Positions 1-5,684 of a stretch of DNA of 5,684 nucleotides are shown here, piece by piece (positions within the stretch are counted from its first letter, which is position 1; each line of letters starts with the position of its first letter). This DNA is from Alphaproteobacteria bacterium (lineage in GTDB: Bacteria > Pseudomonadota > Alphaproteobacteria > Puniceispirillales > Marisalimonadaceae). Location of the stretch: NCBI GenBank assembly GCA_016777645.1, contig JADHRC010000107.1, forward strand, positions 1 to 5,684, given 5' to 3'. The notes beneath the pieces were generated by a model, which saw nothing but the letters and a program-made list of their open reading frames with translations, was not told the DNA's origin and did no database searches. A program made the position numbers and the translations under genes.

Positions 1-338
1 CCGCTGCACAACGTTCCAGAGAAATATCTAATGGGATCCCTATTGAAATAGATCGAGATAATGATAAAAACCCTGTGGTTTCTCTTCGTGAAATAGCATG
101 TGATGCTGTTGATTCTGAAAGTCTTAATGAAAGATTTATTAGATCAATGCAAAAACATCTAATATCTGAGAATGTTAACTCAGATGAAGAAGTGTCACTT
201 GAAGAAGAATTTGCAGCTTATTTGAATGAATCTAAATCTAGTGAAGTAAATGAAGAAATTGTGTTTACCCAAACAAAAATAGAAAACAATGAATCTTTTG
301 AAGATGTATCAGATGATTTATTAAAAAAAGAAGATTAA
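1..338 (+). CDS. rpoZ: DNA-directed RNA polymerase omega subunit, 5'-truncated by window edge
   Basis: Omega is the small subunit that helps RNA polymerase assemble and, in many proteobacteria, forms part of a ppGpp-binding site. The frame is open from position 3 to the left edge, so the GTG at 75 is not the start. The in-window protein begins AAQRSREISNGIPIEIDRD, then NDKNPVVSLREIA. This is the central signature of alphaproteobacterial omega, which usually begins about 22 residues earlier (MARVTVEDC...), so the full protein is probably about 133 residues. After the conserved helix (ESLNERFIRSMQ) the last 52 residues (180-335) form an acidic tail with 18 Asp/Glu against 4 Lys; this part is variable in the family. 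The gene ends in TAA, 73 bases before rel. An rpoZ-rel pair is a recurrent arrangement in Proteobacteria. The family call is firm; only the missing start is uncertain. Confidence 0.95.
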   Translation, partial: AAQRSREISNGIPIEIDRDNDKNPVVSLREIACDAVDSESLNERFIRSMQKHLISENVNSDEEVSLEEEFAAYLNESKSSEVNEEIVFTQTKIENNESFEDVSDDLLKKED

Positions 339-358
339 TTAAATTCATTAATTAAATT
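334..358 (+). repeat. 13-base near-tandem duplication forming an AT hairpin after rpoZ
   Basis: ATTAATTAAATT occurs at 334-345 and again, perfectly, at 347-358, separated by one C. The first copy contains the rpoZ stop codon. Each copy contains the palindrome TTAATTAA (335-342 and 348-355), so the two copies can also pair as an 8-base-pair, A/T-only stem with a 5-base loop. A five-T run follows at 357-361. The shape resembles an intrinsic terminator or attenuator, but without any G/C pairs the stem would be weak. The repeat is seen directly; any role in ending or tuning rpoZ transcription is inference. Confidence 0.55.
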
Positions 359-379
359 TTTAGAAGATTTATATATAGA

Positions 380-385
380 TATAAT
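380..385 (+). promoter_or_regulatory. Possible -10 box for the rel operon
   Basis: A perfect TATAAT lies 26 bases before the rel ATG, in the longest intergenic gap upstream of rel. No convincing TTGACA-like -35 is seen 16-18 bases upstream; only T-rich sequence (about 357-363) is there. In DNA this AT-rich a TATAAT hexamer is expected by chance, so this is a weak candidate. Transcription from upstream of rpoZ could serve rel just as well. Confidence 0.25.
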
Positions 386-411
386 ATTAACAATTAAGTA
401 TTATATTGAAA

Positions 412-2529
412 ATGTATATTACTCCATCTGAACTTTATAAGAAAATTTGTCAATACGATAACTTTGTCTCTAAGGAGACAATTGAAAAAGCATACCAATT
501 AGCTAAAAAGGCTCATTCTAATCAATATAGGGGAACAGGAGAGAATTATTTCACTCATCCATTAGCTGTTGCAGATTATTTAATTCAAATGAAATTAGAT
601 GGAGCAACTATAGTTACCGCTCTTCTTCATGATGTAGTTGAAGACAGTGAGATTTCACTTGAAGAAATTAACAACCAGTTTGGAAGTGAAATTTCAAAAT
701 TGGTAGACGGAGTAACCAAATTATCTAAACTAGATTTAAAATTTGGATTTGCGCAAGCAGAAAATTTTAGAAAACTTTTACTAGCATCCTCAGATGATAT
801 TAGAGTTTTATTAGTAAAATTAGCAGATAGACTTCATAATATTAGAACTATTGATGGAATTCAAAACCAAGAAAAAAAAACTAGGATTTGTCTTGAAACA
901 TTAGAAATTTTTGCTCCTTTAGCTGAACGTCTTGGAATAAACGCTATACAAAGAGAATTGGAAGATAGATGTTTTGCTGTTGTAAAGCCTGAAACTAGAG
1001 AGTCTATAGTTCGTCGTTTAAAATTAATTTATTCAAAAGATGAGTTGAATATTCCTTATATTGCCAAGGAAATTGAAACACTATTAAAAAAACATAACAT
1101 AAACTCTAATGTGACTGGCAGGGTCAAAAGTAGTTATTCTATTTGGAAAAAAATGCAACATAAAAATCTTAGCATGGATCAATTGTCTGACATTATGGCT
1201 TTTAGAATAATTGTTGATAATGTGCCGTCTTGTTACCAAAGTCTTGGAATTCTTCATCAAGAATATACAGCTGTAATGGGACGTTTTAAAGATTATATAT
1301 CTGCTCCTAAACGTAATGGTTATCAATCTCTTCATTCTTGTTTGGTTGGACCCCAAAAAACTAAAATAGAAGTTCAGATACGAACCTCTGTTATGAATGA
1401 ATTTGCTCTTAATGGTGTTGCAGCCCATTGGATGTATAAAGAGGGATCTAGATGGTCGGAAGGTATTAAATATAAATGGGTTAGAGAACTAATACAAATA
1501 CTTGAAGAGAGTGATGAACCTGAAGAATTTTTAGAAAACACAAAACTAGAAATGTATAACGATCAAGTTTTTTGTTTTACCCCTAAAGGAAATTTAATCA
1601 TTTTGCCTAAAGGAGCAAATGCTGTTGATTTCGCTTATGCCGTTCATTCTGAAGTTGGGAATGCAGCTGTTGGTGCAAAAATTAATAATAAAAATAGATT
1701 AATCACAACAGAAATTAAAAATGGTGATCAGATTGAAATTTTAACATCTAAAACCAGCTTTCCTGATCCTAAATGGATTGAAATTTGTATTACGGGCAAA
1801 GCAAAATCGGCAATTAGAAGGTTTATTAGAGCAAGAGAAACTAAAGAATTTTTTCAATTAGGAACTGCGTTACTACAAAAAGAATTTAGGCAACGAAATA
1901 AAAAAATGCATGAAACTAGTTTAGGCAAAGTGATAAAAGAATTTGGGTTAACAGATTTGGAAGAGCTTTTAATTGAAATTGGTAAAGGCAATGTGAAATC
2001 AAGAGATGTTTTAAATTTTTTACATCCAAATAAAGAAAGTCATCTCAAATCCTTACCAAAATTAAAAAAAATAAATTCTAGTGAAAGCATAAAAATTAAA
2101 GGTGTTGTGGATGGTATGGCCATTCATTATGCTCATTGTTGCCATCCTTTACCTGGCGAAAGGATTGTTGGTATTGTCACTACTGGAAAAGGAATTACAG
2201 TTCACGCTTTAGATTGTTTTGCTTTAGAAAAATTTAATGATATGCCTGAAATGTGGCTTGAAGTATCATGGGATAGGGAGAATTCAAAATTTCATAAAGG
2301 AAGTCTTGTAACAGTTCTTGCAAATGAACCTGGTAGTCTTGCGGACGTTACAAAAATAATTAGTTTTAACAATGGAAATATATCTAACATTCAAGTAATA
2401 TCTAGAGACTTAGATTTCTATAGATTTAATATAGATTTGGAAGTGCAAAACATTAACCATCTTAATCAAATTATTGCTGCTATGAGATTGTCTCAATTTG
2501 TTGAAAGCGTTGAGAGAGGTAAGGACTAA
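412..2529 (+). CDS. rel: Bifunctional (p)ppGpp synthetase/hydrolase (RelA/SpoT family, Rsh)
   Basis: This cytosolic stringent-response enzyme transfers pyrophosphate from ATP to GDP/GTP and also hydrolyses (p)ppGpp. I chose ATG 412 (705 residues). A TTG two codons upstream (406) is possible, but neither start has a clear Shine-Dalgarno. The HD hydrolase domain (about 20-180) keeps R40, H49, H73-D74, E77-D78 and D139 (LADRLHN). The synthetase domain (about 220-350) keeps R237/K239 (GRVKSSYS), D260, the RFKD motif at 291-294, Y304 (YQSLH) and E320 (EVQIRT). RFKD is the RxKD form typical of bifunctional enzymes rather than synthetase-only RelA. A TGS domain (about 384-447), a helical region, a zinc-finger-like block (HCCH at 575-578, then H598 and C602) and a C-terminal ACT domain (about 630-702) follow. 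Length is normal, and both activities look intact. The symbol could equally be spoT or rsh. The stop codon abuts the next ATG. Confidence 0.96.
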   Translation: MYITPSELYKKICQYDNFVSKETIEKAYQLAKKAHSNQYRGTGENYFTHPLAVADYLIQMKLDGATIVTALLHDVVEDSEISLEEINNQFGSEISKLVDGVTKLSKLDLKFGFAQAENFRKLLLASSDDIRVLLVKLADRLHNIRTIDGIQNQEKKTRICLETLEIFAPLAERLGINAIQRELEDRCFAVVKPETRESIVRRLKLIYSKDELNIPYIAKEIETLLKKHNINSNVTGRVKSSYSIWKKMQHKNLSMDQLSDIMAFRIIVDNVPSCYQSLGILHQEYTAVMGRFKDYISAPKRNGYQSLHSCLVGPQKTKIEVQIRTSVMNEFALNGVAAHWMYKEGSRWSEGIKYKWVRELIQILEESDEPEEFLENTKLEMYNDQVFCFTPKGNLIILPKGANAVDFAYAVHSEVGNAAVGAKINNKNRLITTEIKNGDQIEILTSKTSFPDPKWIEICITGKAKSAIRRFIRARETKEFFQLGTALLQKEFRQRNKKMHETSLGKVIKEFGLTDLEELLIEIGKGNVKSRDVLNFLHPNKESHLKSLPKLKKINSSESIKIKGVVDGMAIHYAHCCHPLPGERIVGIVTTGKGITVHALDCFALEKFNDMPEMWLEVSWDRENSKFHKGSLVTVLANEPGSLADVTKIISFNNGNISNIQVISRDLDFYRFNIDLEVQNINHLNQIIAAMRLSQFVESVERGKD
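2512..2525 (+). promoter_or_regulatory. Strong Shine-Dalgarno at the rel/DUF2062 junction
   Basis: The last codons of rel read GAGAGAGGTAAGGA, which contains GAGG and TAAGGA, both complementary to the 3' end of 16S rRNA. TAAGGA ends 4 bases, and GAGG 10 bases, before ATG 2530, which directly follows the rel TAA. It is the best ribosome-binding site I see in the window. It supports ATG 2530, rather than TTG 2627, as the true or ancestral start of the DUF2062 gene, read by translational coupling. Confidence 0.65.
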
Positions 2530-3034
2530 ATGGAGTTAGTAAATAAATAAAATTATTTCATCTTATAAATTTGTTTTCACAAAATTAAAAAGATTTATTT
2601 CATATTATAAGCTAAGACTGGCTCGTTTGCCTGCTTCATCTTACGCCATATCTGCAGGTTTTGCTTGTGGGTCTATGGTTTCTTTTACACCTCTTTTAGG
2701 TTTTCATTTCATACTCGCAATTGTGTTTGCTTACTTACTTAGAGCAAATTATATAGCAGCTTTGATTGGTACAATTGTTGGTAATCCATTAACTTTTCCA
2801 TTTATTTGGGGATTGATTTATAAAGTTGGAGCTTTTGTGATTGACAAACCTAGTAGCAATTTAAGGACTGATATAAACTTTGATATGATTGTTAATCAAA
2901 CATATGAGATTTTTATTCCGATGCTGGTTGGAGGTGCTATGCTGGCAATTCCAATTTGGATTTTGACTTATTATATAACTCACAGCTTTGTTTCATCTTT
3001 TAAGAATGCAAAATTAAAAAAGAATAAAAATTGA
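2530..3034 (+). CDS. DUF2062 membrane protein with an apparent frameshift near its start
   Basis: The function is unknown; this small integral membrane protein family often sits near acpS-lepB-rnc in alphaproteobacteria. The conserved block RLARLPASSYAIS...GFACGSMVSFTPLLGFH...VGNPLTFPFIW identifies it. Hydrophobic segments (numbered in the repaired 166-residue form) lie at about 38-66, 72-103 and 127-149, and the tail is Lys-rich. The conserved frame is open from 2543 to TGA 3034 but contains no ATG; TTG 2627 would cut into the conserved start. ATG 2530 has a strong Shine-Dalgarno and follows the rel stop directly, but reads MELVNK and then TAA at 2548. Deleting one TAAA unit at 2540-2551 joins the frames as MELVNKIISSYKFVF, followed by the usual basic N-terminal segment. 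The coordinates therefore span a frameshift. The gene may be frameshifted, recoded, started at TTG 2627 or at a rare codon, or affected by a sequence error. The family call is firm; intactness is not. Confidence 0.82.
2540..2551 (+). repeat. Triple TAAA tetranucleotide repeat at the DUF2062 frameshift
   Basis: Three perfect tandem TAAA units (2540-2543, 2544-2547, 2548-2551) lie 10 bases after the A of ATG 2530. With three units the ATG frame stops at TAA 2548; with two units it runs straight into the conserved DUF2062 frame. A one-unit slip is the simplest single event that explains the broken start. Three units is short for a classical phase-variable tract, and such strings are common in AT-rich DNA. 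Confidence 0.7.
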
Positions 3035-3049
3035 AAGGTTAATGCTTTG
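3035..3049 (+). promoter_or_regulatory. Ribosome-binding site and TTG start of pdxJ
   Basis: AAGG (3035-3038) lies 8 bases before TTG 3047, a standard spacing. A nearer ATG at 3042 is only 3 bases from AAGG, is in another frame and stops after six codons (MLWIDI). The pdxJ frame has no other usable start after the DUF2062 stop at 3032-3034, so TTG 3047 is the supported start. Confidence 0.6.
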
Positions 3050-3784
3050 GATAGATATATAAAACTTGGTGTTAATATCGATCATGTAGCAACACTTAGA
3101 AACGCAAGAGGAGGTTTTTACCCAGATGTAGTTAAAGCTGCCAAAATTGTTGAAATTTCAGGCGCTGACTCTATAACTGTTCATTTAAGAGAAGATAGGA
3201 GACATATAAATGAAAATGATTTAGAAAACTTATTAAAGTTTATACGCGTTCCTCTAAACTTGGAAATAGCTGCTCAAGAAGAAACAATTGAAATTGCATT
3301 AAAAAATAAACCTCAATCAATTTGTTTTGTTCCTGAAAATAGAATGGAAATAACAACTGAAGGTGGACTCGATGTTGTTAAAAATTTTGACTATTTAAAA
3401 AAAGTTATAGTGCCTCTTCAGAAATCAAATATAAATTTGTCAGTTTTTATAGACCCATCTAAAGAACAATTGCAGGCGACAAGAGATTTAGGGATTAAAA
3501 CTATTGAGTTTCATACTGGCCAATACGCTAATACATTTGAAAATAATACAAAATCAAGTGCTGAGTTAGAAAAAATTCAAGAGTGTGTAGCTTTTGCAAA
3601 TAGCCTTAATTTTAACTGTCATGCTGGTCATGGTTTGAATTTTGATAATGTAGTGTCAATTGCAAAAATTGTAAACATAGTTGAGCTTAATATAGGTCAT
3701 TTTTTAATTGCAGATTCCATTTTTAATGGTTTGAAAAACTCTATACAGAAAATGAGACAAATTATAAATGAAGCAACAAAATGA
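3047..3784 (+). CDS. pdxJ: Pyridoxine 5'-phosphate synthase
   Basis: PdxJ catalyses the ring-closing step of the deoxyxylulose-dependent vitamin B6 pathway: 1-deoxy-D-xylulose 5-phosphate plus 3-amino-2-oxopropyl phosphate gives pyridoxine 5'-phosphate. It is a cytosolic TIM barrel. The 245-residue protein is full length for the family. The signatures are continuous: KLGVNIDHVATLRNARGG (6-23), TVHLREDRRHI (44-54), NLEIA (71-75), VPENRMEITTEGGLDV (95-110), HAGHGLN (192-198) and ELNIGH (213-218). By family alignment H46, E73 and H195 match the E. coli catalytic His45, Glu72 and His193, and R48 and R51-R53-region basic residues of the phosphate-binding loop are kept. Translation starts at TTG 3047, 12 bases after the DUF2062 stop. 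The TGA stop overlaps the acpS ATG, so the two are coupled. Its presence implies de novo B6 synthesis, which fits a free-living cell. Confidence 0.96.
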   Translation: MDRYIKLGVNIDHVATLRNARGGFYPDVVKAAKIVEISGADSITVHLREDRRHINENDLENLLKFIRVPLNLEIAAQEETIEIALKNKPQSICFVPENRMEITTEGGLDVVKNFDYLKKVIVPLQKSNINLSVFIDPSKEQLQATRDLGIKTIEFHTGQYANTFENNTKSSAELEKIQECVAFANSLNFNCHAGHGLNFDNVVSIAKIVNIVELNIGHFLIADSIFNGLKNSIQKMRQIINEATK

Positions 3785-4206
3785 TTTTAGGAATTGGAAC
3801 GGATATTGTTCATAGCAATAGAGTAAAAAAAATATATGATAAATATGAATCTAAGTTTCTTGAACGTATTTTTGGTCTAAATGAAATTAATACATTTAAT
3901 AGCCTAAAACAAACAGGTGATTTATTTTTAGCTAAGAGATTTGCAGGCAAAGAAGCTACATGGAAGGCTTTAAGTTTTGATAGAGGATCAGGTCTTTTAT
4001 TTACAGAAATAGAAATACTAAATCATATAAATGGAAAACCTTATTTGTTTTTTTCCGGTAAAACAAAAAAACTTATATCTAGTAAAGAAAGAAGTTTAAA
4101 AGCTAAACTTAAATTTGATATTTCGTTATCTGATGAACCTCCATATGTGTTGGCTTTTGTTATAATTTCCCTTGCCCCAAGTCAAAAGGTAATGCATAAA
4201 GTTTAA
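3781..4206 (+). CDS. acpS: Holo-[acyl-carrier-protein] synthase
   Basis: AcpS moves the 4'-phosphopantetheine arm of coenzyme A onto a serine of acyl carrier protein, activating it for fatty acid synthesis. The family normally works as a cytosolic trimer. The 141-residue protein opens with MILGIGTDIV, placing the metal-binding D8 where expected. FLAKRFAGKEATWKAL (49-64) carries the second metal ligand E58 and the conserved K62. FDISLSDEPPYVLAFVII (112-129) is the typical final strand pair. The usual Glu-Ile after DIV is His-Ser here (11-12), a local divergence outside the core ligands. About a dozen residues follow the last strand, slightly longer than usual. The start overlaps the pdxJ stop (ATGA), and a 31-base gap separates it from lepB. 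The call is firm. Confidence 0.95.
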   Translation: MILGIGTDIVHSNRVKKIYDKYESKFLERIFGLNEINTFNSLKQTGDLFLAKRFAGKEATWKALSFDRGSGLLFTEIEILNHINGKPYLFFSGKTKKLISSKERSLKAKLKFDISLSDEPPYVLAFVIISLAPSQKVMHKV

Positions 4207-4237
4207 TTTAAAAAGCTGGCTAGTTGGGGTTAAATAT

Positions 4238-4984
4238 ATGAGTACTGATAAATATAAGACGAAAAATTCTATTAAAGAGCTTTTCAAAACTCTATTAATA
4301 GCAGGTTCAATTGCTATTTTTTTTAGATCAATTTTTTTTGAACCGTTCAATATACCATCTGGATCTATGATACCTACTCTACTAGTTGGTGACTATTTGT
4401 TTGTATCAAAATATTCTTATGGATATTCTAAGTACAGCTTTCCTTTCGGGGTTGTTCCAATTTCAGATAGAGTTTTAGAAAAATCTCCTAAAAGGGGAGA
4501 TGTTATAGTTTTCAGAAAGCCTGGAGACGAAACAATTGATTATATTAAAAGATTAGTTGCTCTTCCAAATGATACAGTACAAGTTAAGAACGGAATTCTT
4601 TATGTTAACCAAAATATGGTGAAGAGAACTAAGTCTAATATTGGTGTTATGAGAAATATTTATGGTGATGAAAAAACATTTACACAGTTTAAGGAAACTT
4701 TTGATGGTATCAAATTTCATGAAATTATTGAGGCTAGTGATAAAGATCTTTTTGATGACACGATAGAATTTAAAGTGCCTGAAGACCATTATTTTTTTAT
4801 GGGTGATAATAGAGATAACAGTAGAGATAGCAGGACGCCTGAAGTCGGTTTTGTTCCAAAAAAGAACTTGATTGGTAAAGCTCAAATCATATTTTTTTCT
4901 CACAATAATTCTGCCTCTATTTTTGAATTTTGGAAATGGCATAAAGCAATTAGGTTTTCACGCATTGGCAAGGCTATTGAATAG
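4238..4984 (+). CDS. lepB: Signal peptidase I
   Basis: LepB is the membrane-anchored serine protease that cuts signal peptides from exported proteins on the periplasmic face. The 248-residue protein has one N-terminal membrane segment (about 14-35), encoded partly by two T8 runs (4317-4324 and 4332-4339), and then a periplasmic catalytic domain. Family boxes are in order: IPSGSMIPTL (39-48) with the nucleophile S43; GDVIVFRKPGD (87-97); DYIKRLVALPNDTV (101-114) with the general base K104; and MGDNRDNSRDSR (188-199). S43 and K104 match E. coli Ser90 and Lys145. ATG 4238 is preceded by GGGG at 4226-4229, a passable ribosome-binding site. The last base of its TAG stop is the first base of the rnc GTG. 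The lepB-rnc pair, usually with era after it, is widely conserved in Proteobacteria. Confidence 0.96.
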   Translation: MSTDKYKTKNSIKELFKTLLIAGSIAIFFRSIFFEPFNIPSGSMIPTLLVGDYLFVSKYSYGYSKYSFPFGVVPISDRVLEKSPKRGDVIVFRKPGDETIDYIKRLVALPNDTVQVKNGILYVNQNMVKRTKSNIGVMRNIYGDEKTFTQFKETFDGIKFHEIIEASDKDLFDDTIEFKVPEDHYFFMGDNRDNSRDSRTPEVGFVPKKNLIGKAQIIFFSHNNSASIFEFWKWHKAIRFSRIGKAIE

Positions 4985-5664
4985 TGCTGATATCTGAACT
5001 TGAAAAAATAATTAATTATAAATTCAATGATAAAAACCTTATAAATGAAGCGCTTATTCATTCAAGTTATGTTTCTAAAAAAAATAATCCAAATAATTTA
5101 AACTACGAAAGATTAGAATTTTTAGGTGATAGAGTGCTAGGGTTAATTTTGGCTGAATATTTTTTTAAAATTTTACCCGATGCTAAAGAAGGTGTTCTTA
5201 ATAATTATTTTCAAAAAAGTGCCAACCAAGAGTTTTTAGCTGAATATGCAAAAAAAATAAATCTATCTAAATTTATTAAAACCCAAAAAGGTGATAATCT
5301 TAAAGATAATGATTCTGTCTTAAGTGATGTGGTTGAAGCAATTATTGGTGCAATATTTTTAGATACAAATATAAATAATTGTAAAACATTTATTATAAGT
5401 GAAATAATTGATAAGATGGGCTTTTCTTCTGAACCCCAAAAGCATGCAAAGTCAAATCTTCAGGAATTTTGTTTAAAAAAATTTAAATGTTTACCTGAAT
5501 ATAAATTATTAGATAAATCTGGAATGGATCATAAACCAATTTTTAAAGTATCTGCTAGTATTAAAGATTTAGAAATGGTTACTGCAACTGGTTCAAATTT
5601 AAAAAATGCAGAAGAAACAGCTGCATCAAGACTTTTACATATATTAACTCACCCCAATAGATGA
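4984..5664 (+). CDS. rnc: Ribonuclease III
   Basis: RNase III is a Mg-dependent, dimeric endonuclease specific for double-stranded RNA; it releases 16S and 23S rRNA precursors and processes some mRNAs. The 226-residue protein has the nuclease domain at about 1-148, with the signature NYERLEFLGDRVLGL (40-54). The acidic residues E42, E45, D49, D115 and E118 match E. coli E38, E41, D45, D114 and E117. A double-stranded-RNA-binding domain (about 153-222) follows, with the usual SNLQEFC start, GMDHKPIFKV middle and KNAEETAASRLL helix. The GTG start at 4984 shares its G with the lepB stop, and AAGG at 4970-4973 is a modest ribosome-binding site; the frame and the family N-terminus leave no better choice. 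It is full length, ends in TGA 5662-5664 and is expected to be followed by era. Confidence 0.96.
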   Translation: MLISELEKIINYKFNDKNLINEALIHSSYVSKKNNPNNLNYERLEFLGDRVLGLILAEYFFKILPDAKEGVLNNYFQKSANQEFLAEYAKKINLSKFIKTQKGDNLKDNDSVLSDVVEAIIGAIFLDTNINNCKTFIISEIIDKMGFSSEPQKHAKSNLQEFCLKKFKCLPEYKLLDKSGMDHKPIFKVSASIKDLEMVTATGSNLKNAEETAASRLLHILTHPNR

Positions 5665-5684
5665 ATTATATTAATTGATTAAAA
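5665..5684 (+). other. Right edge, expected start region of the next gene (probably era)
   Basis: Twenty AT-rich bases follow rnc. In this gene neighbourhood the next gene is usually era, the GTPase for 16S rRNA maturation. Two weak starts are visible: ATG 5661, which overlaps the rnc stop but meets TGA at 5676 after five codons, and TTG 5675, which stays open for the three codons left. No Era motif falls inside the window, so the identity rests on gene order only. Confidence 0.25.

Noticed and set aside
75..338. GTG 75 as the start of an 87-residue gene
   Set aside because: The same frame is open to the left edge and its upstream residues (AAQRSREISNGIPIEIDRD) are conserved omega sequence, so the real start is outside the window.
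872..880. A9 homopolymer inside rel as a possible frameshift site
   Set aside because: The frame reads straight through with conserved HD and synthetase domains on both sides, so nothing suggests slippage or recoding here.
1084..1428. Minus-strand open frame of 114 codons
   Set aside because: It lies wholly inside the conserved synthetase domain of rel, and its translation shows no recognisable family.
3032..3784. TGA as a reassigned tryptophan codon
   Set aside because: TGA ends the DUF2062 gene, pdxJ and rnc at expected family lengths, and the pdxJ TGA overlaps the acpS ATG; tryptophan is encoded by TGG throughout.
4317..4339. Two T8 tracts as a terminator or slippage element
   Set aside because: They encode Phe-Phe pairs in the LepB membrane segment, with the frame conserved through the catalytic Ser motif and no hairpin before them.
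4126..4350. Minus-strand open frame of 74 codons across the acpS-lepB junction
   Set aside because: It overlaps conserved coding sequence of both genes, has no family signature and looks like a product of AT-rich composition.
4553..4942. Minus-strand open frame of 129 codons
   Set aside because: It is antisense to the catalytic domain of lepB; its translation looks like a mirror of that coding sequence and no domain is recognised.
1..5684. A novel multi-gene system, mobile element, CRISPR array or RNA gene
   Set aside because: Nearly all of the window is coding sequence of conserved housekeeping families; no transposase, long inverted repeats, spaced repeats or tRNA/rRNA-like sequence were seen.

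Overview
The window is a compact, all plus-strand stretch of core bacterial housekeeping genes, and every gene in it is a recognisable member of a known family. The order is rpoZ (3' part) - rel/spoT - DUF2062 membrane protein - pdxJ - acpS - lepB - rnc. This is the classic alphaproteobacterial neighbourhood, in which era normally comes next. By eye the DNA is very AT-rich (GC about 30%), third positions are A/T-biased, spacers are tiny, and genes overlap or abut. Together with retained pyridoxine synthesis (pdxJ), this suggests a streamlined free-living alphaproteobacterium of the SAR11/Pelagibacter type or another low-GC marine lineage. Lineage is inferred from gene order and composition only. 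Pathogenic Rickettsiales are less likely because they generally lack pdxJ.

Layout. Positions 1-338 carry the RNA polymerase omega subunit, cut at the left edge, with a long acidic tail. A 73-base AT-only-like spacer (339-411) has a 13-base near-tandem duplication that can fold into a weak hairpin, followed by a possible -10 box. Positions 412-2529 carry a full-length bifunctional (p)ppGpp synthetase/hydrolase with all domains and key residues in place. The DUF2062 protein follows (2530-3034), then pdxJ (TTG start, 3047-3784), acpS (ATGA overlap, 3781-4206), lepB (4238-4984) and rnc (GTG start sharing one base with the lepB stop, 4984-5664). The last 20 bases lie where the next gene, probably era, should begin. 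No RNA gene, mobile element, CRISPR array or minus-strand gene is supported. No stretch longer than 300 bases is gene-free.

How the genes fit together. Omega and the Rel enzyme pair naturally, since in many proteobacteria omega forms part of a ppGpp site on RNA polymerase. The rest is basic growth machinery: vitamin B6 synthesis, activation of acyl carrier protein, cleavage of secretory signal peptides and processing of ribosomal RNA. The close packing suggests one co-transcribed unit from rel onward.

The one real anomaly is at the start of the DUF2062 gene. An ATG with the best Shine-Dalgarno sequence in the window sits directly after the rel stop codon, but its frame closes after six codons inside a triple TAAA repeat. 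Removing one TAAA unit fuses it exactly to the conserved frame. This is either a slipped-strand frameshift (natural or a sequencing/assembly artefact) or a recoding site. I found no evidence of an undescribed multi-gene system.
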